A DNA stretch of 64,000 nt from Mugil cephalus (Eukaryota; Chordata; Actinopteri; Mugiliformes; Mugilidae). The stretch is from NCBI RefSeq assembly GCF_022458985.1, contig NC_061782.1:12293672-12357671 (forward strand), in the 5' to 3' direction. Numbering within the stretch: the first letter of the stretch is position 1; every line of letters starts with the position of its first letter. This document shows positions 14,429 through 27,049 of this stretch, in pieces. Below the pieces are notes generated by a model. That model was given only the letters and a program-made list of their open reading frames with translations, searched no databases and was not told the DNA's origin. A program made the position numbers and the translations under genes.

Positions 14429-14945
14429 TCGATCAGACATAACATTATGACCTCCTACCTCATATTGTCTAGGTCTCCCTTGCACCTCCAGAACAGTTGT
14501 GACTCATCAGAGAATGGATATGGGCCTCCTGAGGGTGTTTTGTGGTGTCTAGCAACAGAATGTTGTTATTGGGATCGTTTGGGTCCTGTGGGTTGAGGAG
14601 AATGGCCTCTGTGGATCAGGCTTGTTCCAGCGAATCCCACAGATACATGATCAGTTTTGAGGTCTAGTGAATTTTGAGGCCAGGTCAACACTTTGTGCTA
14701 GTTTCATGTTTTTTTAAGTTCCTAAACTGTTTTTTTGTGTCTGTGTCAGGCTGCATCCTCCTGGGGATGGCTGCTGCCATCGAGGAGTGACACTGCTATG
14801 GGGTCGGGGTGTCTGGTCTGGTCTATGTGGGTGGTACATGTTTAAGTAACCTCCACATGAATGCCAGGTCCAAAGGTTTCCCAGCAGAACATTGAGTTTC
14901 CACAAGATGGTCAATGTCATTAACTTCTCCTCGTTAATTCCATCT
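14429..14945 (-). mobile_element. Internally deleted Tc1-like element (old copy)
   Basis: The left end (ATAACATTATGACCTCCTAC) and following sequence match the well-known teleost Tc1-like element whose transposase is read on the minus strand. Remnants of the C-terminal coding part are visible (reverse-strand 'LLGNLW', 'CGGYLNMYH'). After the GGTTTCCCAGCAGAACATTG block the sequence jumps to something like the opposite end at about 14.91-14.94 kb. Most of the transposase is therefore deleted. It is a frameshifted relic, probably a few hundred bases of an originally 1.5-kb element. Confidence 0.6.
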
Positions 14946-15201
14946 TCCAAAAGAATATACCTGGTAACCTACCATCCATTATCACTCGGTTTAGAGAATT
15001 TCATCTGTCATCTCACTGGTTTTGTTTTCAAACTGAAGTCACTCCCATCCAGCTGCTCTGCTTGGAAGACGAAACAAACAGACAAACAAAGTTAGAGCAG
15101 CCAAAGAACCACATGCTATCCTTAGGGACAAGTAGAGGAGACTAAGACAGAACTACGAAGACGGTGAAACACAGGACTAAACATTAATCAGGTCACCAGA
15201 A

Positions 15202-15250
15202 ACATGACTCCAAATGAATGCCAATGCTGTCAGCTGGATGTGGAAGTAGA
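15202..15250 (+). repeat. Dispersed repeat, second copy of the 9.6-kb core
   Basis: Shares AAACATGACTCCAAATGAAT with 9611-9655 and continues as CCAATGCTGTCAGCTGGATG. It ends about 90 bases before the first elovl5 coding exon. Confidence 0.5.
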
Positions 15251-15344
15251 CTACTTTGTTTGATTAGCTTGAATTAATCAGTAATCATTTTTAAATGACT
15301 GTAATGGACGTGAGTTCTTTCTGGATTCTGTTTTTAGGTGACAA

Positions 15345-18300
15345 ATGGAGGCCTTCAATCATAAGCTGAACACTGTCTTTGAATCATGGATGGGTCCCAG
15401 AGGTAAGAGAATCTAAAATATATTGCTCTTGTTCCTCCAGCTGCAAAGTCTCATCTGAGCACAACAGCTAACGGAAAAGTGAACGTAGACATTACTTAAA
15501 ACCTTCGACCCAAGTCCCCCATCACATGCTGTACACTGCATGGTCATCTTTCCTTTTTCACCTGCTGACTTTTTATTTTTATTTTGGGTGTTGTGCAAAA
15601 ATGAATGTCCAGTGTGTACTGCCAGTTATTTTACTGTTAACATTCACGTCCTTATCAGCCATCCTCTTCATCTCTTTATCTCCATATTTCAGACGAGCGG
15701 GTGCGCGGATGGCTGCTGCTCGACAACTACCCTCCGACCTTTGCACTCACAGTCATGTACCTTCTGATCGTGTGGATGGGGCCCAAGTACATGAAAAACA
15801 GGCAGCCATACTCCTGCAGAGGCATCCTGGTGCTCTACAATCTGGGCCTCACGCTCTTGTCCTTCTACATGGTCTATGAGGTAAACAGACTGCTCAGCAC
15901 GGAGAGGTGCGTTGAAATGGGCCAAAGCGCTCACTGCAAAGTCACCCTGCAGGCGAACTGCAAGAGAAACGAGAGGAAATTGACCTGAATCAAAGCTGTA
16001 TACTTAGTAAAACTCTAATGTGCGAATATATATAGGCATATTTAAAGGAACACTGGTTTATTTGAACAGTTGAGTGAGAACTGTTACCACTAGCTTAGCA
16101 TAAAGACTGGAGCCAGGCTGAACAAAACACCAAGTATTTCCACTCAGAGCTTATGTATTAACACATGCGGTTAATGTATGCAAAACGAAAAACTGTGGTT
16201 TTACAGGGTTTTAATGCACAGCGTTGTTTCCTGGCAGCTGGGTTTCTAGCTGGGAACTGGGATCTAATGCTACTATATTTGACCACTTGTTCTTCAGTTT
16301 TTGTGTAGCATAGACCATGACTAAACTACTACATGCATAAGACAGTTGTGTGGTTGTTAGTGGCCTCTCACTATTAATGGTCAAAATATGCTCTTTAAAT
16401 AAGAATGGCTAAAATCCAGAATGTGTTAACTATGATACCCCCTTTTTGACTTTAAAAAGGGTGCATGTTCATGACGCACAGTACGGTGCATGTGGGTTGC
16501 TGTACAAGTTACTACAGACTACAGAGAGGAATTCATGTCTGTATCTGTCTTTCTTTCTGCAGCTGAACTTTATGGCACATTAGTTTTTTTTTCACCGTGC
16601 CGCTGACATTAACCATCAATATGTCAATACTTCTTCAGGATGTTTATTAAAGGACCCATTTAGCTTTCTGCTGAGCAAGTGATCCTAAAGGGCAATTTAT
16701 TCCTCTGCAGGACAAGTGTAGTGACAGTGTAACCTAGACACGTCGCCTACCTACGCTGGTGTGAGCCGTTTATACTTACGCACTCGTCAGTCTGACTCGT
16801 GGTGTGAAAAACACCACCCAAACACTAGTCGGCGCTGTGTGTTTTGTGCCAAAATGTCACCCAAGATGAGTCATACTAATGTTTTGTATCTCAGAACCTC
16901 CTCATTTAACCTTTCCTCGATGTGTTCCACCTTTATTATTCCAAAACAGTCACTTATGGATATAGAGCAGCAGCTGGAGATACTAAAGTGGAAACATGCT
17001 ACTACCAAATGGACCAGTCACAGCTCTTGAGGTCTGCGATGGCGTGACACGTAGTTACATTTCTGAAGAGGTGCATGTCAGGCTATGTCATTAGGGTCTG
17101 CGCTGTCGCTGTAGCTATGTCGTCAAGTTGACACAGAGATGCAGAATACGAACACAAAATCTAGAAATGGAGGAAAGCCATGTGCAAAGCTGTCAAAGTC
17201 CAGCTATTGGCATATTTAAAGCTCACCAACTAAAGTGTCTTATTGCATTTACTCATTACACTCATAGAAAACAGACAACACACAAATAGACAAACAACGT
17301 TAAAATCTAAAACTGAGACTTTTATGCTAACCCAGTTTAACCCTAGCAAGCTGCTAGGAATGTAGTTTCAGTCTCCTCATGTAACTCTGCAGCAAAATGT
17401 TGAACAGTTTCTTCAACACTTGATTAGACTTGGCCCGTGGCCAATGGCCTCTCTTGCCGAGCACTGCCCTGAGAGACAACGCTATCAGGGAGTGAGGGGG
17501 AACACAGCTGGATGCTGACAGGCTCATTGTTTCAGCCATCAAATCCCTCATATGTCCTTGCAGACATCAGGACAGCCCACTATTGTCTGCAGGAAAACTG
17601 CTTTCTTATAAACAGCTGACTAACTGAGTGAAACTGATAGATGCACCGACGTAAACAAACATGGAGAGACATTCTTCCTTGGCAGAGTCTGAGCTGAAGC
17701 TGTTTGTTAGGCTGTAGCAGTAGTGCCAAGTAGTATCTGTTTTGTGTACAGCGGGATGTCAAGGCTAGTGTTTATGTGCATCTGTAATTCTACAGTATCT
17801 GTGCCGTCCTCCTCGTCCAGCAGGCGGAACGAGCTTCTTGTCTCTCTCTCTCTGCATTGCGTAAGGCTCCAGTAGAGTGTTGGTTGTGTTTGATTCATTA
17901 AACCCTGTACTCTGACGATGCCCCAGCAGCAGGGTGAACTTTGGGCAGACTAAAATCAATGCCACCTGATGGGAATGAAAGTACAGGGCTGTTTTTCTCT
18001 TTGTCAAGCGTCCAGGGCACAGCGTTTTAATCACGTTGTAATTGTGATTAATTTCGTTTGTCTATGCGCTGACTGCAACAAGAGCTTCATGGAAAAAATA
18101 ATAGATGTCAACTTGGCAAAGGGCTAGAGTCTATGCACACATTAAAGCATGTTTGATGTAAATAAAAAAAAAAAAAAAAATCTAATTTCACTCAATTGCT
18201 TTAAGTAATGTCTCTTGGCTCCAGTGTTAGTTAGTGAAGCCTTTTAATGCAGCACACAAAGACAGAGGATCTGTATTGATTTGGGTGAATCAGCATTAAA

Positions 18301-21300
18301 GCCATCTACAGTACACACATTAGAACATTTATTGTTTAAAGATGCATCCACAGAGGATTTATAAGAATAAGACAATATAAACGCACATAATACACTACAA
18401 GTAAGATAAAATTGAGTAGTTAAATAGGTCTTAATCTAATTTAGGGCAGTAAACAAACTATTTTAGCAGTTGCACACTTGCTTGCCAGTTCATTAGGAAC
18501 ACCAGTGAAAACAAATCCATTCTGACATAACAGTCCTGCACTAAATCTCAGCTTCATGAAGGTCATGGTAGTCAGCATTTGATTAAAATAACTGAGAGAG
18601 CTCTTGATTTAGCTGTGTATTCATTATGGAGGCTGTGGTTTGTAGCACGATTGAAATATGTTCTGTTTGTGAAGGGGGATTAAGTGTAGGACTGTTACAT
18701 TAGAAACCATTACTTTTGTACCTAATTAACTAGCAAGAGCGTGTATGAGGGTGCTTATTAAATTAGCAAATTAAAAGCTTCCTCTCAGTGTTTAATTCAG
18801 ACCTTTACAAACTAACAAAAAAGACGTGAAATTAAGGCTTTGACATTAAATGAATACAGACTTAAATGCATCTCATGGAAGAGCATGATGAAACACTGGA
18901 GCCATATTTAATATGGTCAAGCGCAGTGAGCATATAGTGTAATGACACACTGTTTTTGGTTTGGGACCAAATCCACTCTCGCCGGTCATGTTTGTGAATT
19001 TGTCCACGCTTTTATTTCCCCAGACATGAGATCAGTTTCACTATTACATTGTATTTGTGGTTGCAAACCCTTTGGGTACGCAGATTTAATGGTGTTCATC
19101 ATTCACTTTAATGGCTTTTGTCTGCAGCTTGTTACTGCTGTGTGGCATGGTGGCTACAACTTCTATTGCCAGAACACTCACAGCGCGGAGGAAGTGGATA
19201 AAAAGGTCAGTGACACTTTTTATTGTTTATCGCTGGGTATTTATTTTCCTGTGATTGCATCTTTGATGTAATTCCACTGCAAAGAATGGTTTACCTGTTC
19301 CGTTTATTGTCCTCATTGTTCACATGAAAGATTGAACATAAATTTCTGTAAACCACACAGAATATGTGCAGCATACACACACTTGCCACTTTATTAGGTA
19401 CACCTGTTCAATTTCTTGTTAGCAAAAATAACTAATTAGACAATCACATGGTTGCAATTCAATGCATTTAGGCATGTAGAGGTGATCAAGACAACTTGCT
19501 GAAGTTCAAACTGAGCATCAGAATGGGGAAGAAAAAGGGATTTAAGTGACTTTGACCGTGGCATGTTTGTTGGTGCCAGACGGGCTGGTCTGAGCATTTC
19601 AGAAACTGCTGATCTACTGGGATCACGCAGAGCATGGTCCAAAAAGAGAAAACATCCAGTGAGTAGCAGTTGTGTGAACGAAAATGCCTTTTTGTTATGA
19701 GAGGTCAGAGGAGAATGGGCAAACTGGTTGGAGATGATAGAAAAGCAACAGTAACTCAAATAACCACTCATTACAACCAAGGAATGCAGAATACCATCTC
19801 TGAACGCACAACACCTCAAACCTTGAAGAAGATGGGCTACAGCAGCAGAAGACCACACTGGGTGTCACTCCTGTCAGCTAAGAACAGGAAACTGAGGCTA
19901 CAGTTCACACAGGCTCACCAACACTGGACAATAGAAGATTGGAAAAATGTTGCCTGGTCTGATGAGTCTCGATTTCAGCTTCAGTATTCAGATATCAGGG
20001 TCAGAAATTGGTTTAAACAACATGAAAGCATGGATCCGTCCTGCCTTCTATCAACGGTTCAGGCTGCTAGTGGTGGTGATGTAATGGTGTGGCAGATATT
20101 TTCTTGGCACACTTTCGTCCCCTTAGTACAGACTGAGCATGGTTTAAATGCCACAGCCTACCTGGGTATTGTTGCTGGCCATGCGCATCTCTTTATGAAC
20201 ACAGTGTTACCATCTACTGACGGCTACTTCCAGAAGAATAATGCACCATGTCACAAAGCTCATATCATCTCAAACTGGTTTTTTGAACATGACAATGAGT
20301 TCACTGTACTCCAATGGCCTCTGCAGTCACCAGATCTCAATCCAATAGAGCACCTTTGGTATGTGGTGGAACGAGAGATTTACATCATAGATGTGCAGTT
20401 GACAAATCTGCAGCAACTGACACTAACATGTCAATATGGACCAAAATCTCTGAGGAACGTTTCCAACACCTTGTTGAAAGTATGCCATGAGTTCTGAAGG
20501 CAAAAGGGGGTCCAACATTTTACTATCAAGGTGTACTTAATAATGTGGCCGGTTAGTGTATATTTAACGCTGAGGGGAAAATGTGACCTCCTGGTTTAAT
20601 TCCTCTGGCCAAGTGCCCGTAAATCCCAGTAGATAAACTAAAGAGACAGGAAGTCAATTTAATCCAGATTGATGTCATCACAATGTCTCTCCTTGATGTC
20701 CCCACTGAGCTCTGATGTGGAGGTGAAAACAAGGCTCACTGTGAAATGTGCGTGGCCTTGCTGTTATGCAGTGATTAGATAAAAAGTTTTATCAAAGTGT
20801 CACTGATACAGATGGTTAAATTGCTTCATGAGTTCTCCTGGGCTTTCAAGGCTCTTCAGGACAAACCTCTCCTTATCACTTTTTATGATAAATTGTGTCT
20901 GTGATTTCTATTGTTTTTTTTTCTGACTCTGTTAGTTTATTGTATTTTGTTCCCTTCAGTTATCTACAGGGAATCGACCCTATATTTCATTTACGTCTCT
21001 GACCATGTTTCGTTGGCTTCGTCTCTTCCCAGGTCATGAAAGTCCTGTGGTGGTACTACTTCTCCAAGCTCATCGAGTTCATGGACACCTTCTTCTTCAT
21101 CCTGCGAAAGAATAATCACCAGATCACGTTTCTTCACATCTACCACCACGCTAGCATGCTGAACATCTGGTGGTTCGTCATGAACTGGATACCCTGTGGC
21201 CACTGTGAGTGTTTCACACAGCTTCACCTTCCAGTGACTCAAATCATTGCAGCCAACTAAATTATTCAAGTGCTCTAATGTTAAACGGACCTAAAGCACA

Positions 21301-22941
21301 GAAAGTGACTCATTTGAAGGTGTCAGTTTTATTATATGTAGAGTCTCACCAGAATCATTAACATCCCCTTTACCAATGACTCAAATATAATGATCTACAA
21401 ACATGTTTCTTTATTCATCAAGTGTTCACTGTAATGGCTTCTATTGATTTTTACATGAATTAGGACAGACTAATGAAAAGGTTGCTATTCCCTGTGTATT
21501 CATTGCATTGCTTAAAATGGATCACTTGCCATTCTCCAGCTGTTATATGAATTAATGCGTCTCTCTTGCTCTCATCTGTGTCTCGTTAGCGTACTTCGGT
21601 GCCTCCCTAAACAGCTTTGTCCACGTCGTGATGTATTCTTACTACGGCCTCTCAGCCATTCCAGCCATTCGACCGTATCTATGGTGGAAGAAGTACATCA
21701 CACAGTTGCAGCTGGTGGGTTTTGCTCCCTGTGGTGTAGTAGATATATATGCATATATAATTCTAGTCTTTGTCCTTTTGGTTTGGATGTGTACCTGATG
21801 TTTCTAATTGGACATCTCCAGCATCCTCATTAAGTGGAGACAGACTTTACTGATCCACGAGGGAAATTGCTTGGTCATAACAGTGCAAATGTTTGTCTAT
21901 GCAGTTGCTTTATGAGAGATATGTTAGTCTCTCCCTTAGACTCTTTATCACCCTCTCACTCTAATGTACTCGTGTCTCTTGTTTCCTCCACAGATCCAGT
22001 TCTTTTTAACCATGTCCCAGACCATGTTTGCAGTCATATGGCCGTGTGGCTTCCCATACGGATGGCTGTACTTCCAAATAAGTTACATGTTCACACTCAT
22101 CATCCTTTTCTCAAACTTCTACTTTCAGGTAGGTAGTTCTACTTTGACCTGTTATTAGTTTCAGGGACAGGTCTTCCACAAGACCATAAAATTACATTAG
22201 GGCTGTCAAAGTTAACACGTTAACTTGGATTAGTCCATGATCATGATTAAGATGAAGATAAAGATGGAAGACACTATATACCACGTCGGCCCACTCGATG
22301 GGAAATTTGAGTACAAAAAAAAAACAAGCCTAAAAAGTCGACTCACATAAAATATTATGCGCACTTTACGAGAAGTAAAATACCACATTAAGATAAGATA
22401 ATACTTTATTGATCCCCTTTGCGGAAATTCAAATGTTACAGCAGCACAAGTCAGAAAAAAACAGTGACCAGACAGAAATTAAACTGGTAGTGTATACGCC
22501 TCTTCTATCTTCGTGTGCCAGAGGTCACCTTTGCTCTACAATCATTAAAAAAAACAACAGCCACACTGTTGAACATCTATGATGGCACACACTGTCTTGC
22601 TGCTTTAAAATACTTGTACTCTCTGAACCATCAGAAACAATCAGACTCTCGTCTTTACATCTTTACACATATATACAAATACAAATATGGAATATGTGTT
22701 TGTAAGGACCAAGTTAATCCACCTGCAAGCATGCCGTGTTACATTGTAAATTTATGTTTTCATTCATAAACATAGTGTGTGTAGTAACAAGTTCTCACTG
22801 CCTCTCTTTGTCTCACTCAAGACGTACAAAAAGCGCTGTGGTTCTTCGAAGAAGGAGCACCAGAACGGCTCCTCCCTAGCAACAAATGGACACGCGAATG
22901 GGACGCCATCCATGGAGCACAAGAAGCTGAGGGTGGATTGA
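15345..22941 (+). CDS. elovl5: Very-long-chain fatty acid elongase 5 (complete)
   Basis: ER-membrane 3-ketoacyl-CoA synthase that condenses malonyl-CoA onto C18-C20 polyunsaturated acyl-CoAs, the committing step in making long-chain PUFA. Coding exons: 15345-15402, 15693-15880, 19128-19205, 21033-21204, 21590-21714, 21994-22128, 22822-22941. They total 876 nt, giving 291 residues and TGA, the usual teleost Elovl5 length. The ELO signatures are present in order: [18 protein letters not shown] (histidine box), [12 protein letters not shown] and TMSQTM. Several hydrophobic helices surround them, and the lysine-rich tail ends KKLRVD, like ER-retention tails. The start follows an acceptor at 15337 with the ATG 7 bases into the exon. 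The ELOVL5 rather than ELOVL2 call rests on the GPRD…[14 protein letters not shown]-terminus and the gclc/fbxo9 neighbours. The intron between the third and fourth coding exons carries a Tc1 insertion but no coding break is seen. Confidence 0.97.
16035..16135 (+). repeat. Dispersed 'CTAGCTTAGCATAAAGACTGG' repeat
   Basis: An elovl5 intron copy of the perciform dispersed repeat recognisable by ACTAGCTTAGCATAAAGACT. A related copy (TTAGCTTAGCATAAAGAG) is at about 25.03 kb. It is probably a small non-autonomous DNA element; its ends were not resolved. Confidence 0.45.
18466..18752 (+). mobile_element. MITE with Tc1-like terminal repeats
   Basis: The left end reads CTTGCTTGCCAGTTCATTAG…GAACACC and the right end GTACCTAATTAACTAGCAAG, which are rough inverted copies of each other and of Tc1-type ends. 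The interior (AGTGAAAACAAATCCATTCT, CTTCATGAAGGTCATGGTAG, GAGGCTGTGGTTTGTAG) is shared with 37.04-37.95 kb and, in part, 63.9 kb. About 280 bp and no coding capacity: a non-autonomous family inside an elovl5 intron. Confidence 0.6.
19376..20558 (+). mobile_element. Tc1/mariner element, near full length, in elovl5 intron
   Basis: Flanked by TA on both sides (19374-19375 and 20559-20560). The ends are inverted repeats: left CTTGCCACTTTATTAGGTAC, right complement CGGCCACATTATTAAGTACA. At about 1.18 kb it is slightly short for the family. It encodes a damaged transposase in the same orientation as elovl5. The insertion lies between the third and fourth coding exons and leaves both splice sites intact. 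Confidence 0.85.
19523..20510 (+). pseudogene. Tc1-family transposase pseudogene
   Basis: The expected start (ATGGGGAAGAAAAAGG) at 19523 runs into an in-frame TAA within eight codons because of a small indel. From 19670 a 275-residue open frame keeps most of the DDE catalytic domain: AWSDESRF (first Asp), [11 protein letters not shown], and [11 protein letters not shown] (Glu). The family normally has Asp in the second motif (Q-x-D-N-A-P-C-H); here it is Asn, so the catalytic triad is broken. A further frameshift near 20.42 kb replaces the normal C-terminus. The helix-turn-helix DNA-binding part is out of frame. It cannot make an active transposase. Confidence 0.85.
21838..21895 (+). repeat. 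Dispersed 'TTTATTGATCC' repeat
   Basis: Reads ACAGACTTTACTGATCCACG then AGGGAAATTGCTTGG. It is a copy of the teleost repeat family better preserved at 22.39 kb. It lies in the intron between the fifth and sixth elovl5 coding exons. Confidence 0.5.
22196..22265 (+). repeat. Dispersed 'GGGCTGTCAAAGTTAAC' repeat
   Basis: Begins TTAGGGCTGTCAAAGTTAAC, then ACGTTAACTTGGATTAGTCC, a teleost dispersed repeat with an imperfect internal palindrome around GTTAACACGTTAAC. It lies in the last elovl5 intron. Confidence 0.45.
22389..22455 (+). repeat. Dispersed 'AAGATAAGATAATACTTTATTGATCC' repeat
   Basis: Best copy in the window of the TTTATTGATCCCC…GGAAATTC family, adjoining the preceding repeat in the last elovl5 intron. 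It is a common teleost interspersed sequence; the parent element is not resolved here. Confidence 0.6.
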
Positions 22942-25660
22942 CATTTGAGAAACCTAATTCTCAATGTAGCGTGTTAGCTAATGCTGCTAGGAGGTATATT
23001 TATCTTCTTATCTACAGTAGACTAGCACTTGCGTCTTTTGAAATAAGCCATAGCTATATACATCCAGAGACTTTCCATGTTTTTGCACACGATTCTAGTC
23101 ATGGTACTGAATTATTGTATAATTGAAGAAGTAAAGTATTGTAGTACGGTCCACTGTACAACATTGCCTTTCCCACCCTCTCGAGATAACTGACTCCGAA
23201 GACGTAATCTCTTTCTTGCTTACCAGCGAGCAAAAATCACTCATCAGGTCATGCTTTACACTCAGAAGGTCCAAAGATGAAAGCTCCAATGGGTGATCTG
23301 GCAGCAGGAGGCTTTATTACACTTAATAAGGTTAGCCTAAAGGACAGTTAAAGAACCTTAATGTGTAACTACAGAAAGCATCCTGTGTCTTGCTTTATCA
23401 CACGCCTGTCTGCCTGTGCGGTTGCATAATCAAAATTTTGCTCTCTGCAATGCTTTTCTATTGACTGGTTATAGCAGAAATAGCCTTTTGCTGACATATT
23501 TGAGCAGGTTCTCCAGTCTGGAATATTTAGCCATTTAACCAAAGCCAAACCAAAGCATAGTGTATTGCATTTCCTAGGATTTATATTTAAAGCAGTTTAG
23601 GATGCAGCGTGAAAGGACTGCTGCTGTCTTTTAGTCAGCACAATGAAAAACTCAACGCTCCTCAACAGCAATGTTACAAAATTCTGTTTCTCCTTTCACA
23701 CTGTGTTAAATCTCTAGCATTTAAGACCTTAAATGTATTTAAGTTAATGTGATGCTGTTAAGTCAGACATGCAGCTGCTTATTGGTAACTATTTAAATTT
23801 ATCAGTGAGTATAATTATAGTGTATAAATATTCAAATACATTATATTCAGACACACTTTACTATATAGTTTATAAAGAAAGCTTACTATTGACAAGGCAA
23901 TTGAAAAGGCAGTATCATTCACTGAGGTCCACTGAGTAGATGCTCTGAAACTTGTCATATGATCCTCTTCAACTTAAGGTTTGCATCATTAGACGTCTTT
24001 AATGGAAGCATCTCGGTTTCTATGACAACAGGGTAAACCTCATCGCTGAGGAGGATCATGAGAAGCAATCAAAAGCTTAAGCTAGTTGCTTTGCTTCATG
24101 TTTGGCATACATACTGCTGAGATTTTGCTTTTCAAAAATTGGAATCTTTCGATTTTATTTTATTTGTTTTACTGACGGGATGACTTGGCAGTGATTTGAT
24201 TTATTTATTTCCTCTGTGTAACGTTATTTTCGTTTTACTTAAACCACCCTGTGAATCGGCTACAGCATCACCTGTGGAGCTCCACTCCTCTACAATACTG
24301 TTTCAGTTTAATGAGGCATGTTGCTCAAACGCAGCATCAGATTTTATTGTGAAAATCTGAGCAACACATGTAACGCAGTCATTTTTGTGCGCTAAACATT
24401 TGGTTCAAAATTAAGCATTTAACACGCACGAACCACATTTGCTTTGCCAGCGAAATAGTAGCTAATAGTGCTAAAGGTAACTAGTTTACATGTTTAAGAG
24501 CAGGATTCATATAAAAATATCCTACTGATAAGGGCCAAGGAAACATACAGGTATGTAGGGAGTTATACATTTTTCTAAACTGTTGAAATGAATAGATATA
24601 TTTTCTGAAATCTGAGGTAAATCTGGGTTAACATGCAGTAACTCGTGCTTTACTCATTGTAACTCATTAAAAACAAATGGGTTGAACTTTAATTAGTTTT
24701 CCTCCTTTCGAAGAAAAAACTGGATGCACAGAGATGAGTCTATTTTGAATTCTATCAATTTTCTATGTATTGGCTTATGAAAATGTTTATTAACCGAGCA
24801 AGCTGTGGTCTTTGTAGTCTGATTTTGTGTAAACTGCTAACATGGTGAATATGGTGACAATGCTGATATGCTGAGCAACGTAATAGCAAGTACACTAAGT
24901 ATCGCTGAAGAGTAACTGTGGGAAAACTGTGTGAAATGAACTGTGTATTAAATAGTTCACTGGTATGGAAGGAAATTTTTCACGTTGATCAACAGCACAG
25001 GTCTCTACATACATGGTAGCATCATAATAGAGATGGTTTGCTTAGCTTAGCATAAAGAGAGGTAAGAAAAAGGCATAATCTCTACCCTGGCTCTTTCCAA
25101 ATAGTTAATAAATCCACCTAGCAGAGCTTCTACAGGTAACAACGCCTTGTGGCCTCCTGAACATCAGCATATTAGCTTTGTCATTGTGAGCAAACTGGAC
25201 AAGTCAAAATGTAATAGTAACTATGCTAAGATGTTGAACAGTAAGAACACACCCATGAATAAACTGTAGAGGACTTAAAGAATGTTTATTATTAAGACAA
25301 CTAAGAATAAAATGATCTATTAATGAACTAACTTTTGCTTCCATTTTATTTGTAATAACCAAAACAATCTTGTAAACGAGTAATATTGATCTCCAAAGTA
25401 AGTATAGCAGTCGGACAGTGGGGTCATCCACAGACTGTGTAACAAATTTCTCTCTTCCTTTAGGTTTATGCAGATGAAATATTGATATTTGAAAAATTAA
25501 ACTTGAATAAAGTGGCACATAGGTTTCCGTGTATTTGTTTTTGTTGATCCTTGCTCTCTCTTTGGAGTAACTGTGTGGTGAGCAAACATGTCTGACATGA
25601 GGCCACAGTGCAAAGGTCAAATACTGCACAGCTTTCTCAGGCCCAATATCTTTATGAGTT
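22942..25660 (+). other. elovl5: elovl5 3' UTR and downstream spacer
   Basis: No coding signal on either strand. Vertebrate ELOVL5 has a long 3' UTR. Candidate AATAAA hexamers lie at 25107, 25306 and 25506; which is used cannot be told from sequence. The last 0.8 kb contains dispersed repeats. Confidence 0.4.
24830..25200. repeat. Cluster of MITE-like repeat fragments
   Basis: CTAACATGGTGAATATGGTG…ACAATGCTGATATGC at 24835 is roughly the reverse complement of AACATCAGCATATTAGC…TTTGTCATTGTG at 25162. Between them lies a TTAGCTTAGCATAAAGAG block related to 16.09 kb and a CTCTTTCCAAATAGTTAATA block. The arrangement looks like a fold-back or nested pair of small teleost repeats. Confidence 0.45.
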
Positions 25661-25668
25661 TATGAGGT

Positions 25669-26834
25669 TGTTGGGACTCAGCCAATTCAAAACAGAGGAC
25701 AAGGCCACGTGGCTCCTTTTGTCCCCCAGACAAAGAAGTTCTTTATACTCAACCTCCCAGCAGCCTTCACCTTTTCACACCTAGGTGTGAAACCTCCACT
25801 CTTGACCCCCATTGGTCACTGACCAAGACCTCTGAGGTCATCGAGCCAATAAAAGGCAGAGATGCCCCCTCTCTCGTTCTCTTACGCGTCCTCTCTCACC
25901 GCTCTGATTCTTTTCACGCCACAGCAGGAGCGGCTGCTCCTCACTCTTCTCTCTCCATCTTCCACGAAGCCTGCACAAAGCAGAGGTCTTCACTGGACTG
26001 GACCTTGGTAGCAATGCGAGTGCCTACCAAAGGATTTAAGGACAGAACCAACTACCACGACACAAAGTCTGCTAGTTGAGTTAACAAGCAACGGAGTTGC
26101 AAAGCAGAACAACCATTCAACTCTTCAAGGAGAACCATGGACTCTCCTCAGCGAAGCTGGAACCAACTGTAGTATCTGCAAATCAGCACACCAACCAGCA
26201 TCTTCTCTTCTTAATGTGACTTTGTAACATAACTGGGCCTAGTTAGCTTATCTCGCCCACATGACTTAGAATGGAACACTTCGAACTTACCACGGTGTGC
26301 ATTGATTGATATCAGTGAAATACTTGAGCTTTGTTGTCTACAGTCTAAAGTCAGTTAACCCGTGACTTTAATTTGTGACTTTTGTGGTGAACAAAGGACA
26401 CACCTTTGTTCCCCTCACTGACATCACATGCGGTTGGCTTTAGAGGGCATCTTGGAGACCAGTTGGTTGTAAACCTCTTTGTCTCAGGACAAAGCAACCA
26501 CCCGCCATCTTGTCCATTGTCTGAGGTCACACTCCACACCTCACACAGTCACATGTGTACATAGTGTAGGTAGCTCACTTAGTTTAATGTTTTGTTGTTT
26601 CATTTTCTAGATGTGTCTGATAAACTTTCTTTGAAACTTTACTCGTCTACTAATGTTGTACAAGAGTGAATATACCAACCTCTACACTGTAGAACTCTTA
26701 AATCCTTCAAATTTGCCAATAATAATTAGGCAACGTTGTTTGTGATTATTAAGTTAATTATTAAACAGGGTTCTGTGTTAATAGTTAGCATACCCACCTT
26801 TATGAGACTGATTTTTGATAAATTGGCAGCCTGG
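25669..26834 (+). mobile_element. LTR-like sequence with promoter-type motifs (old retroelement)
   Basis: This block shares its last about 700 bp with 28485-29235. Its unshared 5' part carries a CAAT/TATA-like pair (GAGCCAATAAAAGGCAG near 25850), as in LTR U3 regions. It starts near TGTTGGGAC and runs to GGCAGCC just before TGGTGCCCC. A TGG following an LTR is the usual start of a tRNA primer-binding site. A relic of gag-like coding sequence follows. The LTR reading is an inference from this arrangement; boundaries are approximate and no target duplication was confirmed. Confidence 0.5.
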
Positions 26835-26885
26835 TGCCCCAAGGTGGATTTAATGTTAATGAAGTCCTATTAAATTTTTTATAGT

Positions 26886-26992
26886 ATTGACCTGTCCAGG
26901 GTGTACCCCGCCTCTCGCCCAATGCCAGCTGGGATAGGCACCAGCAACTCCGCGACCCTAGTGAGGATTAACCTGTATGGAAGATGAGATGA
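26886..26992 (+). repeat. LINE/SINE-type tail inserted in the retroelement leader
   Basis: Contains GACCTGTCCAGGGTGTACCC, CCTCTCGCCCAATGCCAGCT and CCGCGACCCTAGTGAGGATT, the conserved tail sequence widespread in teleost interspersed repeats. It interrupts the region that is continuous in the second copy (after 29275), so it came in later. Confidence 0.65.
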
Positions 26993-27049
26993 GTTGTGCC
27001 AGAGCACAACGTAAATGGTGCCCCGTGTGAGGCAGTGTACTGTGTGCCA

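Noticed and set aside
19436-19858. Minus-strand 140-codon frame
   Set aside because: It is the antisense of the Tc1 transposase region; no domain.
25204-25629. Minus-strand 141-codon frame
   Set aside because: No recognisable domain; it overlaps the elovl5 3' flank and repeats; AT-rich chance frame.
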